A DNA stretch of 45,973 bases from Lachnospiraceae bacterium (GCA_016281275.1 JAEEIH010000152.1:1-45973), one strand, 5' to 3'; positions 32,933 to 41,743 are shown, counted from the stretch's first letter. Numbers and translations: made by a program. The notes: a model not told the origin generated them from the sequence alone.

Positions 32933-34597
32933 ATGTCAGAGCAGGATGAACGCGCAAGGATTTATGTCGCGATTGACCTTAAGTCTTTTTATGCTTCCGT
33001 CGAATGTGTCGACAGAGGTCTTGATCCGCTTGCGGTAAATCTTGTTGTTGCAGATCCGGAACGTACGGAAAAGACGATATGTCTCGCCGTGTCGCCCTCA
33101 CTGAAGGCGTACGGTATTTCCGGAAGGGCGAGACTTTTTGAGGTTGTCGAAAAAGTAAAGATGATAAATGCCCGGCGTCGTGCGAATGCGCCCGACAAAA
33201 CTCTCAGGGGCAGCTCGGTCTTTGACGCGGAACTGAAAGCCGACGCGACGCTTGCGGTAGATTATATTGTCGCGCCTCCCAGAATGGGGAGATATGTTGA
33301 GATGAGCCGCGCTATCTGCGGCATTTATAGGCGGTTTATTTCGCCCGAGGACATACACGTCTATTCCGTGGACGAGATCTTTGCGGATGTGACGGATTAT
33401 CTTAAATTCTATGGGGTCACCGCGCGGGAACTTACCATGCGGATGATCCGGGCGGTCCTCAGTGAAACCGGTATCACGGCGACGGCGGGGATCGGTTCCA
33501 ACATGTTCCTTTGCAAGATTGCCATGGATATAGTTGCAAAGCACATGGAGCCGGACGCCGATGGCGTGCGGCTTGCGGAGCTTGATGAGATGAGCTTTCG
33601 AAGGACCCTTTGGACTCATAAGCCCATCACCGATTTTTGGATGATAGGGCACGGTATTGCGCGACGTCTCGAAAAGCTCGGAATTTACACAATGGGCGAC
33701 ATAGCGAGGTGTTCGATCGGAGCTCCCGGAGAATTCTACAACGAGGAGCTCCTTTACAAGACCTTCGGCGTTAACGCGCAGCTTCTGATAGATCACGCAT
33801 GGGGGTACGAACCATGCACCATCGCCGCAGTCAAGGCCTGCAAGCCGAAATCGAGGAGCTTAAGCTCCGGGCAGGTGCTTAAAGAGCCTTATCCTTTTGA
33901 AAAGGCAAGAACAGTCATGAGAGAGATGGCTGACAAGCTTGTGCTCGAGCTTGTTGAAAAAGGCTTTGAGACCGATAGGATGGTCATTGACATCGGTTAT
34001 GATACCGAGAATGTCACATCGCAAAGCGCGGGGTACAGAGGCGAACTTGTGAGAGACCATTACGGTCGTCTTACCCCGGCACCCTCGCACGGAACAGTTG
34101 CGCTCGGCTTTTATACATGCTCGTCGCGGTTAATTTGCGACGCAGTGATCGAACTGTTTGACAGGATCGCAAATAAATCTCTCACTGTACGCAGGATGAA
34201 CGTCTCAGCCGGTGACCTTCTTGAATTTTCGGCGGAAGCGAAGAATACGGCAAAATCCGAAGAAGATGATGAATCGCCGTATCCGGAAGGCACTGAAGAG
34301 CAGGGCGAAACCGTGGGCTCAAATGAGACGGAAGCGTCGCGAAAAAATAAGCCGCCGGACGGTTCCTACGAGCAAATGAGCTTTTTTGACATACTGATTG
34401 CGGATGATGAAAAAGCAAAACGGGAGGAAAATACCTGGCGGGAAAAGGAAGCGCGTGAGAGAGAATACAGCCTTGAGAAGGCTGTTGTGTGGCTTCGGAA
34501 GCGCTACGGCAAAAATGCGGTCCTTAAAGGAATGAACCTTGAGGAGGGAGCGACCGCCATCGAAAGAAACGGACAGATCGGCGGGCACAAGGCATAA
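32933..34597 (+). CDS. Y-family translesion DNA polymerase (UmuC/UvrX-like)
   Basis: A 554-residue error-prone polymerase. The palm carries IYVAIDLKSFYASVE with the first metal Asp and VYSVDEIFADVT with the Asp-Glu pair (near 146). GITATAGIGSNMFLCKIAMD and the helix-hairpin-helix region WMIGHGIARRLEKLGI follow, then the little-finger domain. The C-terminal extension contains QMSFFD (a beta-clamp-binding type motif) and ends in YGKNAVLKGMNLEEGATAIE, typical of the Firmicutes group associated with YolD-like proteins. The frame is open from 32864, but that ATG lies inside the promoter; the ATG at 32933 is therefore used although its ribosome site is weak. The LexA box upstream indicates induction by DNA damage. 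The stop overlaps the next gene in TAATG. Confidence 0.93.
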   Translation: MSEQDERARIYVAIDLKSFYASVECVDRGLDPLAVNLVVADPERTEKTICLAVSPSLKAYGISGRARLFEVVEKVKMINARRRANAPDKTLRGSSVFDAELKADATLAVDYIVAPPRMGRYVEMSRAICGIYRRFISPEDIHVYSVDEIFADVTDYLKFYGVTARELTMRMIRAVLSETGITATAGIGSNMFLCKIAMDIVAKHMEPDADGVRLAELDEMSFRRTLWTHKPITDFWMIGHGIARRLEKLGIYTMGDIARCSIGAPGEFYNEELLYKTFGVNAQLLIDHAWGYEPCTIAAVKACKPKSRSLSSGQVLKEPYPFEKARTVMREMADKLVLELVEKGFETDRMVIDIGYDTENVTSQSAGYRGELVRDHYGRLTPAPSHGTVALGFYTCSSRLICDAVIELFDRIANKSLTVRRMNVSAGDLLEFSAEAKNTAKSEEDDESPYPEGTEEQGETVGSNETEASRKNKPPDGSYEQMSFFDILIADDEKAKREENTWREKEAREREYSLEKAVVWLRKRYGKNAVLKGMNLEEGATAIERNGQIGGHKA

Positions 34598-34857
34598 TGA
34601 TCCGGTTTTTTATGAAAGAAAAAGACCCACACGAATATGACGATATGCTGAATCTGCCATATCCTTATCCGAGTGCGCACAAAAGAATGGATCTTATTCA
34701 CAGGGCGAACCAGTTCGCCCCTTTTGCGGGTGTGGGTCATCTTGATTCGCATGACGGCATGGAGCTGTCCGAAACCGAAGTAAAAGAGAAACCCGATACA
34801 TGGTCATGTGTTGGGCGAGAAAACGGCAGTGCAGAAACGCTGCCCAAGAGGAGGTAA
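34597..34857 (+). CDS. YolD-like small protein
   Basis: An 86-residue protein coupled to the Y-family polymerase (TAATG overlap). The core YDDMLNLPYPYPSAHKRMD and HRANQFAPFAGV resembles the small YolD-like proteins that commonly follow such polymerases in Clostridia (usual form DDIINLPHH, then RAAQFAPFAAL). The C-terminal third is not like the family and may be degenerate. Its job is unknown; YolD-like proteins are thought to regulate the polymerase. The next gene starts 2 bp after its stop. Confidence 0.65.
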   Translation: MIRFFMKEKDPHEYDDMLNLPYPYPSAHKRMDLIHRANQFAPFAGVGHLDSHDGMELSETEVKEKPDTWSCVGRENGSAETLPKRR

Positions 34858-34859
34858 TT

Positions 34860-36245
34860 ATGTTTCAGGATATGCTTGAAAAGAAAAGAGAGCTTTTTGC
34901 GGACGGTGTACAAACGGTCCTGAGGGGACACGGTAACCGCAACCGCAGGGTTGTTATCTTGAAAGGCAATATCGTGCAGAACACACGCAGCGAGAGCCGC
35001 GGTATCAGTGCGAGAGTGAACAATAAGGGAACATTCGGATTTGCTTCGGTTGCAGAGACAACTCCCGAAGCTGCAGAGAAGGTGCTTCGCGCGGCAACAC
35101 GAAATGCATCGCTTCTCGCTGAGCATGCGCGCAGGAGTATTGAACTTCCGCCTTCGCTCGGAGTTGGGAGCATGCCTCCCCACGGTGTGATCAACGATAC
35201 GGCGCAGAAAGAGATCATCGAGGCGTGTCAGACCGTTGATAACTACGTTTCGACAAAATATCCGGATCTTACCACGAGGACGATCGTTTACACCGAGGAT
35301 TCGCAAGACAGGACGCTTGTTACATCCGATGCTTTCAACGGGCATATGATCACGCCACGCTGCTATATTTACGTTTTTATCGGATCGGTAACCGACAGCG
35401 GCGTTCCCGTGGAACTTTTTAAAGCATTCGGCGGTTACGGAAGTTTTGCGGACAATTTTTCTGATGTTACAAAATATTATCCCGAGATAGATGAGCTTCA
35501 TAAAAGACTCATGGACAAGAAAGAAGGCGTTTATGCCCAGTCAGGCACAAAAACTGTTGTGCTTGGGGGCTTTATGGCAGGCATGCTCGCGCACGAGGCG
35601 GTCGGACATACCGTTGAAGCAGACCTTGTCAGGGGAGGCAGCGTAGCCGGAAAGAATCTTAACAAGCAGGTGGCGTCGGAACTCGTCAACATGGTTGATT
35701 TTGCGCACACCTACGACGGCAAGCCTGCGCCGCTTCCCGTTTATCTTGACGATGAAGGAACCCGTGCATGCGATGAAGTGCTCATTAAAGACGGCATACT
35801 TGTCGGGTATATGCATGACCGTGAGAGCGCGCAGCATTTCGGCATGAAGGCTTCAGGAAACGCGAGGGGCTGGGGATTTGCCGATGAGCCGCTCATCAGG
35901 ATGCGTAATACATGTATCCTTCCCGGGAAAAACACGCTTGACGAGATGATCTCATCCATCGACGACGGATATTATCTTATCAGTTCCGGTAACGGTCAGG
36001 CAGACCTTACGGGTGAATTCATGTTTGGCGTGACCTGCGGTTACGAGATTAAAAACGGCAAGCTTGGCAAAGGGCTTCTTGATACGACCGTTTCGGGAGT
36101 TGCTTTTGATATGCTCAAAACGGTTGACATGGTTTCGGATACGCTCGAGTGGTCGTCGAGCGGATTCTGCGGCAAGAAGCAGATGATGGCGGTTAGCATG
36201 GGCGGACCCTCAATGCGCTGCAAGATTACAATCGGCGGACGTTAA
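34860..36245 (+). CDS. tldD: TldD metalloprotease subunit
   Basis: A 461-residue member of the TldD/PmbA family. TldD is the catalytic subunit of a heterodimeric zinc protease that cuts unstructured peptides; in Escherichia coli it matures microcin B17 and degrades the antitoxin CcdA. The zinc motif HEAVGH is at 245-250, followed by FAHTYDGKPAPLPVYLDDEGT and GNARGWGFADEPLIRM, with a distal Cys region ISSGNGQADLTGEFMFGVTCGY that supplies the third metal ligand. The frame is open from 34800, but AGAGGAGG 6 nt before 34860 decides the start. It sits inside a probable SOS operon and directly precedes its partner TldE. Confidence 0.93.
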   Translation: MFQDMLEKKRELFADGVQTVLRGHGNRNRRVVILKGNIVQNTRSESRGISARVNNKGTFGFASVAETTPEAAEKVLRAATRNASLLAEHARRSIELPPSLGVGSMPPHGVINDTAQKEIIEACQTVDNYVSTKYPDLTTRTIVYTEDSQDRTLVTSDAFNGHMITPRCYIYVFIGSVTDSGVPVELFKAFGGYGSFADNFSDVTKYYPEIDELHKRLMDKKEGVYAQSGTKTVVLGGFMAGMLAHEAVGHTVEADLVRGGSVAGKNLNKQVASELVNMVDFAHTYDGKPAPLPVYLDDEGTRACDEVLIKDGILVGYMHDRESAQHFGMKASGNARGWGFADEPLIRMRNTCILPGKNTLDEMISSIDDGYYLISSGNGQADLTGEFMFGVTCGYEIKNGKLGKGLLDTTVSGVAFDMLKTVDMVSDTLEWSSSGFCGKKQMMAVSMGGPSMRCKITIGGR

Positions 36246-36283
36246 AGGCGTTTGAACCTGATGACACAGAAAGGAATCGTACA

Positions 36284-37582
36284 ATGAGTGATCTTATAAA
36301 AATGGCTGATCGTTTTGACAACATAATAAAAAAGCACGAGCTTGCCAAATACACATATTCGTTATCGGAAAGTGAAAAGCAGGAATTCAACATAGAGCAT
36401 GGTGATTTTAAGCTCTTGCGAACGGTTTATTCAAACAATGCGTCCATAAAGGTGTTTCTGGGGGCGCGCATGGGTTCGGCAAACGGAACCGATGTGACGG
36501 ATGAGGGGCTTGAAGCTCTTATTGCGGATGCAACGGCTGCAGCGGAATCTTCTCCCGAGGATCCTGCGCACGATTTTGCCCCTGATCAGGGAAAGCATGA
36601 ACGGACGCAAGGGGCGGTTGAACCCGACCTTGACCGTTTTATCGAAAGAATCGAGGAATTTCTCGATACGGTGGCAAAGGAATATCCGAGGGTTCGCATC
36701 CTCAATCTCGGAGCCTCCCACGACAAATGGACCTGGTTGTCCCGTAACACAAACGGTACCGAATTCCTGGAAACGGCAGGATCGTACAGCTTTTCGATCG
36801 AGATCAGCGCAGCCGAGGGAGACGCAACGACCGGATTTGATTACACGGGTATTATTGCAAAGGATCTCGACACGCCCTTTATCGAACGCGGTGACATAAG
36901 GCGCTCCATCGAGAGCATTGATGCGAGTATTTATCCCGAAACTCTTGAAGGGGAATTCATGGGTTCGCTTGTTATCACACCGGCATGTACGGAAGACTTT
37001 GTTCAGATGCTCATCGGTAATTATGCGAGTAGCGGTGTTGTTATCGACGGTACCAGCCTTTGGCTTGACAAGGTCGGAGAACAGGTCTCGAGCGACAAGC
37101 TTACGGTCAGCCTTAAAAATGAAGACGATCGCATTGTGCTGAGCGATCTCGCTACAGGCGACGGATTCCTTGCAGAGAATGCAACGATCATCGAAAAAGG
37201 CGTGTTAAAGCAGCATTTTCTCGGTCTTTATGCTGCCAATAAGACAGGACGACCTGTGGTAAAGAATAACGGCGGCAATTATGTCCTTGAACCCGGAGAT
37301 ACGCCCTTGGACGATCTTATCGCAGGAATTGAAAAGGGACTTCTTCTCGGACGCTTTTCGGGAGGATCTCCCGGAACGAACGGTGATTTCTCGGGTGTTG
37401 CAAAGAACAGCTTTCTTATCGAGAACGGTAAGATAAAGTGTGCCGTTGCGGAGACGATGGTAAACGGCAATCTCGGCGACATGTTCAAAAATATTCGCGG
37501 CATTAGTAAGGAGCTTGTCTGCAACGGATCGAGCGTTATGCCGTACATCGCGGTCGATGGCATAAACATTTCGGGAAAATGA
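36284..37582 (+). CDS. tldE: TldE (PmbA) metalloprotease subunit
   Basis: A 432-residue partner of TldD. It has the family C-terminal signature FSGGSPGTNGDFSGVAKNSFLIENG and lacks the HExxxH zinc site, as expected for the non-catalytic subunit. GTLLGxxxG-like pattern SWVDKVGEQ-type elements are weak, but ASSGVVIDGTSLWLDKVGEQV and LKQHFLGLYAANKTGRPV match PmbA well. It starts 38 bp after tldD with GAAAGGA upstream, and ung follows 15 bp later. The peptide substrate of the pair is unknown; no ribosomal-peptide precursor gene is visible nearby. Confidence 0.9.
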   Translation: MSDLIKMADRFDNIIKKHELAKYTYSLSESEKQEFNIEHGDFKLLRTVYSNNASIKVFLGARMGSANGTDVTDEGLEALIADATAAAESSPEDPAHDFAPDQGKHERTQGAVEPDLDRFIERIEEFLDTVAKEYPRVRILNLGASHDKWTWLSRNTNGTEFLETAGSYSFSIEISAAEGDATTGFDYTGIIAKDLDTPFIERGDIRRSIESIDASIYPETLEGEFMGSLVITPACTEDFVQMLIGNYASSGVVIDGTSLWLDKVGEQVSSDKLTVSLKNEDDRIVLSDLATGDGFLAENATIIEKGVLKQHFLGLYAANKTGRPVVKNNGGNYVLEPGDTPLDDLIAGIEKGLLLGRFSGGSPGTNGDFSGVAKNSFLIENGKIKCAVAETMVNGNLGDMFKNIRGISKELVCNGSSVMPYIAVDGINISGK

Positions 37583-37597
37583 CGGAAAGGAACAGTA

Positions 37598-38275
37598 ATG
37601 AGCGGGATCGACGGTGAATGGCTGGAGCAGCTGAAGGACCAGTTTTCAATGCCTTATTACAAGGATCTTTATAATTTTGTGGTTGATGAATATACGCATA
37701 ATACCGTATATCCTCCCTCGGAGGAGATCTTTAACGCATTTCATTACACTCCGTTCGAGAAAGTAAAATGCGTCATACTCGGGCAGGATCCTTATCATGA
37801 GCCCGGACAGGCACACGGGCTCTGCTTTTCGGTAAGACCCGGAGTACCCGCGCCTCCTTCGCTTCAGAACATTTATAAAGAACTTCGTGACGATCTTTCA
37901 TGCAAGATACCGAATAACGGGTATCTTGAAAAGTGGGCGCGGGAGGGTGTGCTCCTCTTAAACACGTGCCTCACTGTACGCGCACACATTGCCAATTCCC
38001 ACAACGGACACGGTTGGGAGATTTTCACGGATGCGGTTATAAAAGCGGTTGATAAGAAGCCTGAGCCGGTTGTGTTCATGCTTTGGGGATCATATGCCGG
38101 GAAAAAAAGCGAGCTTCTCACAAACAAGTCTCATCTTGTGCTTAAAGCTCCGCATCCGAGTCCGCTTTCTGTGTACAGAGGTTTTTTTGGATGCAGGCAT
38201 TTCAGCATGGCTAACAAATATCTTGAAGAGCACGGAGCAGAACCGATCGACTGGCAGATAGATGATATCCGGTAG
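37598..38275 (+). CDS. ung: Uracil-DNA glycosylase, family 1
   Basis: A 225-residue enzyme that removes uracil from DNA, starting base-excision repair. The water-activating motif is VILGQDPYHEPGQAHGLCFS (Asp64), and the second motif is APHPSPLSVYRGFFGCRHFS with the catalytic His in HPSPLS. Length and order are those of classical Ung. GGAAAGGA lies 7 nt before the ATG. It is the last gene of the polymerase-TldDE run, which places two DNA-repair enzymes in one transcription unit. Confidence 0.97.
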   Translation: MSGIDGEWLEQLKDQFSMPYYKDLYNFVVDEYTHNTVYPPSEEIFNAFHYTPFEKVKCVILGQDPYHEPGQAHGLCFSVRPGVPAPPSLQNIYKELRDDLSCKIPNNGYLEKWAREGVLLLNTCLTVRAHIANSHNGHGWEIFTDAVIKAVDKKPEPVVFMLWGSYAGKKSELLTNKSHLVLKAPHPSPLSVYRGFFGCRHFSMANKYLEEHGAEPIDWQIDDIR

Positions 38276-38516
38276 ATCCTGTGAAAAACGAGGGATGATC
38301 CGGATTTTGAAAGCAAGTGAAATCACTTCTGAAATGTAGTATAATAAAACGGATGCGGTGCATCGTTTTGTTGTCGTGGGAACGCAGAAGACGTTTTCGG
38401 GATGACATTGGATAAATCAGATATCAGTATATAATGCGGCTGTAACGTGTTATTGACAAAAGGCGACATGGACAGTGCGCTGAAACATTATGGCACATGG
38501 CCCGAAAGGATTAAAA
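38276..38516 (+). promoter_or_regulatory. Promoter region of the chorismate-synthase-like operon
   Basis: Two TATAAT boxes are present. The one at 38430-38435 has TTGGAT (38408-38413) at a 16-bp spacing and is the better promoter. The one at 38340-38345 lacks a good -35, but the palindrome AAGTGA-AA-TCACTT (38315-38328) occupies the -35 area. Just after it, AAAACGGATGC (38346-38356) and GCATCGTTTT (38360-38369) pair with one bulged G, so a transcript from the first site would start with a hairpin. Confidence 0.5.
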
Positions 38517-39614
38517 ATGGCAGGTTCTGTTTTTGGTAAATTTTTCACATGCACGGTTTGGGGTGATGCATATACAACAGGTATCGGCGCTGTTGTCGAC
38601 GGAGTTCCCGCAGGTCTTAAGATCACGGAGAATGACATACAGCAGTATCTCAACAGAAGAAGAGTTTGGGCTGCTTCTGTTCCGGCCAAAAGGCATGAAA
38701 GCGATTTTGTGACGATAGCATCGGGTCTTGAGAACGGGATCACGACAGGCGGTCCCGTATCGCTCACTATCATGAACAGCGCTCTTAAAGAAAAGAATTC
38801 GGAGACCGTTCCCGGTACGTTACGACCGGGACAGGGTGATTTGGCAATGGTTGCCAAATATGGCGCCACAACCGAAAAGATCTCTCTTTATCCTTCCCGT
38901 ATTCAGTCTGCGATCACAGCAGCAGGGGCGATCGCCGTTAAGATTCTCAGAGAGATAGGCGTCAGCTTCTGTACTTATGTGAGTTCTGTGGGACCTGTGT
39001 CCGTTTCGTATGCCAACTGTTCGATCGACGCGCTCAGAAAGAGCCCGCTTCTTATGCCCGATCTTAAGGCAAGCGCGGATGCGCTTGAATATGCAAAAGG
39101 AGTTGCAGCCGAACATGATTCGGCGGGAAGTACGGTCGAAGTAGTTGTTACAGGCATGCCGGCAGGCGTCGGTGAACCGTTGTTCGGATCCCTTTCGGCA
39201 GAGATCGCGGGCGCTGTCATGGCGATCGAGTCCGTTGCGGGAGTTGAATTCGGTGACGGTATCAGGTCAAGCACGAGAAAAGGAAGCGAGGACTGCGATT
39301 CTTTCGCATTCGGTGAGGAGATCAGGAAGCTTTCGAATCATTCCGGAGGTATCGAGGGAGGAATGAGCGACGGATCCGAGTTGGTCGTCAGGGCGTCGTT
39401 AAGACCCGACCCTTGGGCGGGACAGCAGCATGAGACCTTCAGCATTCACGGGACTCCCGTTTCTCTTGCGGCAAGGGAAGCGTACGATGTTGTTACGGCT
39501 CCGAGACTTTGCGTTGTTATTGAGTCGGTTGTCGCGATGGCGATCGTTGACAGGCTCTTTGAGAACATGAGTGCAAAGATCGAGAACGTAAAAAAATTCT
39601 ACGAGAAGGCATAA
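38517..39614 (+). CDS. Chorismate-synthase-like protein lacking active-site motifs
   Basis: A 365-residue protein that aligns along its whole length with chorismate synthase (AroC): AGSVFGKFFTCTVWG, VVDGVPAGLKITENDIQ, RPG, AAGAIAVKIL, VGEPLFGSLSAEIAGAVMAI, GDGIRSS and LSNHSGGIEGGMSDG. Yet the hallmark residues are gone. FGESHG reads WGDAYT (His to Tyr19), RPGHAD reads RPGQGD (His to Gln106), the flavin/substrate stretch GGGRSSARET reads SLYPSRIQSA, and the C-terminal GRHDPC reads AAREAYD. It is therefore unlikely to make chorismate and is better called a pseudoenzyme or an enzyme of changed function. ATG 38517 is preferred over 38490 because GAAAGGA precedes it and the family N terminus starts with MAGS. 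It is followed after 2 bp by an unknown membrane protein, so the two are coupled. Confidence 0.85.
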   Translation: MAGSVFGKFFTCTVWGDAYTTGIGAVVDGVPAGLKITENDIQQYLNRRRVWAASVPAKRHESDFVTIASGLENGITTGGPVSLTIMNSALKEKNSETVPGTLRPGQGDLAMVAKYGATTEKISLYPSRIQSAITAAGAIAVKILREIGVSFCTYVSSVGPVSVSYANCSIDALRKSPLLMPDLKASADALEYAKGVAAEHDSAGSTVEVVVTGMPAGVGEPLFGSLSAEIAGAVMAIESVAGVEFGDGIRSSTRKGSEDCDSFAFGEEIRKLSNHSGGIEGGMSDGSELVVRASLRPDPWAGQQHETFSIHGTPVSLAAREAYDVVTAPRLCVVIESVVAMAIVDRLFENMSAKIENVKKFYEKA

Positions 39615-39616
39615 TA

Positions 39617-41230
39617 ATGGGAAAGATCATCAACACTCTTCGATACGGCAAGACAAAGACCAAGACATTTGTTATTTCGGTCTTTGTTTTGATGACTGTG
39701 GCCATTGTGTTGGGAATTATAGGCATAAACGGGATGAACATCATCATGCTGGGTATTTCAATGGTGCTGTTCATCATCTGCATTTTTATGGTTTTTAAGC
39801 TTGAAGGAGCCGATAGAGATGTCGATCCTGACAATGAGACGGGAGACGGAAAGCGCGAAAGAGCAGCGGAAAAAGTCGCAGGGAGTTACAAAGGGGCAGC
39901 GGATGAAAGCACAAAGAGTTCTCAAAAGGCAGCGGATGAAGGCACAGGGAGCTCTATAAAGACAGCGGACGAAAGCGCAAGGGATTGGCGAAGGACTGCG
40001 GATGACAGTAGGAAATCCGGATTCGACGACAGCGAGAGAAGAAAGGCAGCGATCGAGGAGCTTAAAAAAGCTCTTAATAAAAAATCGATTGGTCCCAAAA
40101 CAAAAAGAACAATGATAGAGCAAAAGCTCCTGCTTGAGATAATCAAAGCCAACAGACGAAGCGCGGTTCTCGATAAAAAGGCATACCGAAAGCGCATGAA
40201 AGCAGCCGTGAAAAGACGCAGGAAAATCCTTGATGCGCTGAAACGTGACGGAGAGGTGGGATATTCCGAGCGAACTTCGGGCGATGTACCGGTAAAGAGA
40301 AATCAAAGCAGAGACGGAGAAGCACCAAAGAGAAACCAAAGCCGGGATGACGAAACACTAAAAAGAAACCAAAGCCGGGATGACGAAACACTAAAAAGAA
40401 ACCAAAGCCGGGACGACGAAACGCAAAAGAGAAATCTCACAGGCGTTGCCGATTCCGAAAGTGAGGAAATAAACCGCGGTGACGAACCGGCAACCGGCAG
40501 GAGAAACCGTGAAGATGAGAGGAGAAGCACGCGCGGAGTCGACGGGAAAACAGATTACAAGACTTACACTAAAAATGAGGTAAAAAAGCTTCGCAAGATA
40601 TATAAATTTCCGAAAAACGCGTGTCATATAATCATCGATTCCTGTAAGAGCCTTGCTGTCGATCATGCGCCGGCCTTGTTCTGGGAGAAAAAAGGCAGGA
40701 TATACCTACTCATTTTTGAGGAATCGGCGAGATGTGAAACTCTTCCGATGGCGAATATCAGTGTTTCGTATAAGAAGAATGTACGTGAAGACGAAATCAT
40801 CAAATATAATTCGATGAGAGAGATGGGAGTTTATAAAGAATTTGAGGACATGATGCCGAATTTCTCGGTTGTCGGCGGTACTGAATTCTTTAAGAATCTG
40901 TACGTACTCGGAAAGGATCTTGAGATCACACCGAGATCGCTGAAATGTCTTTTGACGCAATTTAATTTCGGCATCAGGATTTTTGACAGTCTCGGAATAA
41001 AGGGCGATCATTCCAAGTACTTTAAAAAAGCGTACGAGCAGCGTATTATGTGGACCGACGGTGTCATTTCACAGAATCAGTATCAAAACAATATACGCGA
41101 TATTTTGCAGTCAATGGTTGATGATGACACCATCATACGATATGATTTCATGGATGATCTCGCAAAAATGGTTCATCACCGTTTGATCACGGATGAATAT
41201 GCGGAATATTACAAGAATAAGCGGCTGTAA
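39617..41230 (+). CDS. Unrecognised membrane protein with repeat linker
   Basis: A 537-residue protein that I do not recognise. Residues about 17-60 hold two hydrophobic segments (TFVISVFVLMTVAIVLGIIG and GMNIIMLGISMVLFIICIFM) forming a membrane hairpin. Residues 65-310 are a very polar, Lys/Arg/Asp/Ser-rich linker with loose ADES-type repeats and then four exact-length 11-residue repeats of the form KRNQSRDDETL (227-270). From about 315 to the end lies a compact, ordinary-composition domain (KNACHIIIDSCKSLAVDHAPALF, IYLLIFEESARCETLPMANI, then helical sequence to YKNKRL), probably cytoplasmic. The ATG lies 2 bp after the stop of the chorismate-synthase-like gene, so joint expression is likely. 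Confidence 0.75.
   Translation: MGKIINTLRYGKTKTKTFVISVFVLMTVAIVLGIIGINGMNIIMLGISMVLFIICIFMVFKLEGADRDVDPDNETGDGKRERAAEKVAGSYKGAADESTKSSQKAADEGTGSSIKTADESARDWRRTADDSRKSGFDDSERRKAAIEELKKALNKKSIGPKTKRTMIEQKLLLEIIKANRRSAVLDKKAYRKRMKAAVKRRRKILDALKRDGEVGYSERTSGDVPVKRNQSRDGEAPKRNQSRDDETLKRNQSRDDETLKRNQSRDDETQKRNLTGVADSESEEINRGDEPATGRRNREDERRSTRGVDGKTDYKTYTKNEVKKLRKIYKFPKNACHIIIDSCKSLAVDHAPALFWEKKGRIYLLIFEESARCETLPMANISVSYKKNVREDEIIKYNSMREMGVYKEFEDMMPNFSVVGGTEFFKNLYVLGKDLEITPRSLKCLLTQFNFGIRIFDSLGIKGDHSKYFKKAYEQRIMWTDGVISQNQYQNNIRDILQSMVDDDTIIRYDFMDDLAKMVHHRLITDEYAEYYKNKRL
40295..40426 (+). repeat. 4 x 33-bp in-frame tandem repeat
   Basis: Four contiguous 33-bp units, starting at 40295, 40328, 40361 and 40394, encode KRNQSRDDETL-like 11-mers; units 2 and 3 are nearly identical in DNA, and a partial fifth unit (KRNLT) follows. 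They extend the charged linker of the membrane protein without breaking the frame. Confidence 0.9.
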
Positions 41231-41240
41231 AACCTGATTA

Positions 41241-41329
41241 ATACGTTGGGATAACAATAATAAGTACTGTAAATAATCTGAGTGATACGGTGTGGTAACA
41301 GGAATAAGCGCTTGTGAATAATTTGAATT
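41241..41329 (+). repeat. Imperfect ~45-bp direct repeat
   Basis: Two copies (41241-41284 and 41285-41329), both starting ATACG and sharing TAACA, AATAAG and AATAAT-TGA blocks, align at roughly three-quarters identity; a third partial copy starts at 41330. They fill the gap before the small acidic protein gene. Confidence 0.55.
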
Positions 41330-41386
41330 ATACGGCGAGCTTGTTAAGTTCGAAAGATTCAGAAATACATATTAAGGGGTTTAGGA

Positions 41387-41677
41387 ATGGAAGACATAGA
41401 AAACATAGAAAACGTGGAAATAAGTGTTAAGGCGGAAGAAATCACGGATGAGACCGATCCGATGGAGATCCTTGACAGATTTCTCGATGCCCGCATGGCA
41501 AAGAAAAAGATGGAAATTCTGAGCGAGAATGCGGACAGAATTGATGAGAAGATGATAGGAAACATCGAGGCGTCGCTCGATTTGCCGGGAGGTAACGGCT
41601 CTCTCAGCGACAGAATAGACTACGTATTATACTGTCTGCGTACGAAGAGCCGTTTTGAAACAGACAGGCTCAGATGA
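41387..41677 (+). CDS. Small acidic protein of unknown function
   Basis: A 96-residue, strongly acidic protein (MEDIENIENVEISVKAEEI at its start) with predicted helices, no signal peptide and no membrane segment. The ending LSDRIDYVLYCLRTKSRFETDRLR looks ordered. I do not recognise a family. It has an AGGGG-type ribosome site about 11 nt before the ATG, a gene-like composition, and sits between the membrane protein gene and the ABC-F gene in the same direction. The real-gene call rests on those features. Confidence 0.6.
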   Translation: MEDIENIENVEISVKAEEITDETDPMEILDRFLDARMAKKKMEILSENADRIDEKMIGNIEASLDLPGGNGSLSDRIDYVLYCLRTKSRFETDRLR

Positions 41678-41743
41678 TGTCCGTTCTCAAAGGGGGACAG
41701 AATCATTGTCTCATGAAGTAGTTTTAAAGGGGAATTATACCTG

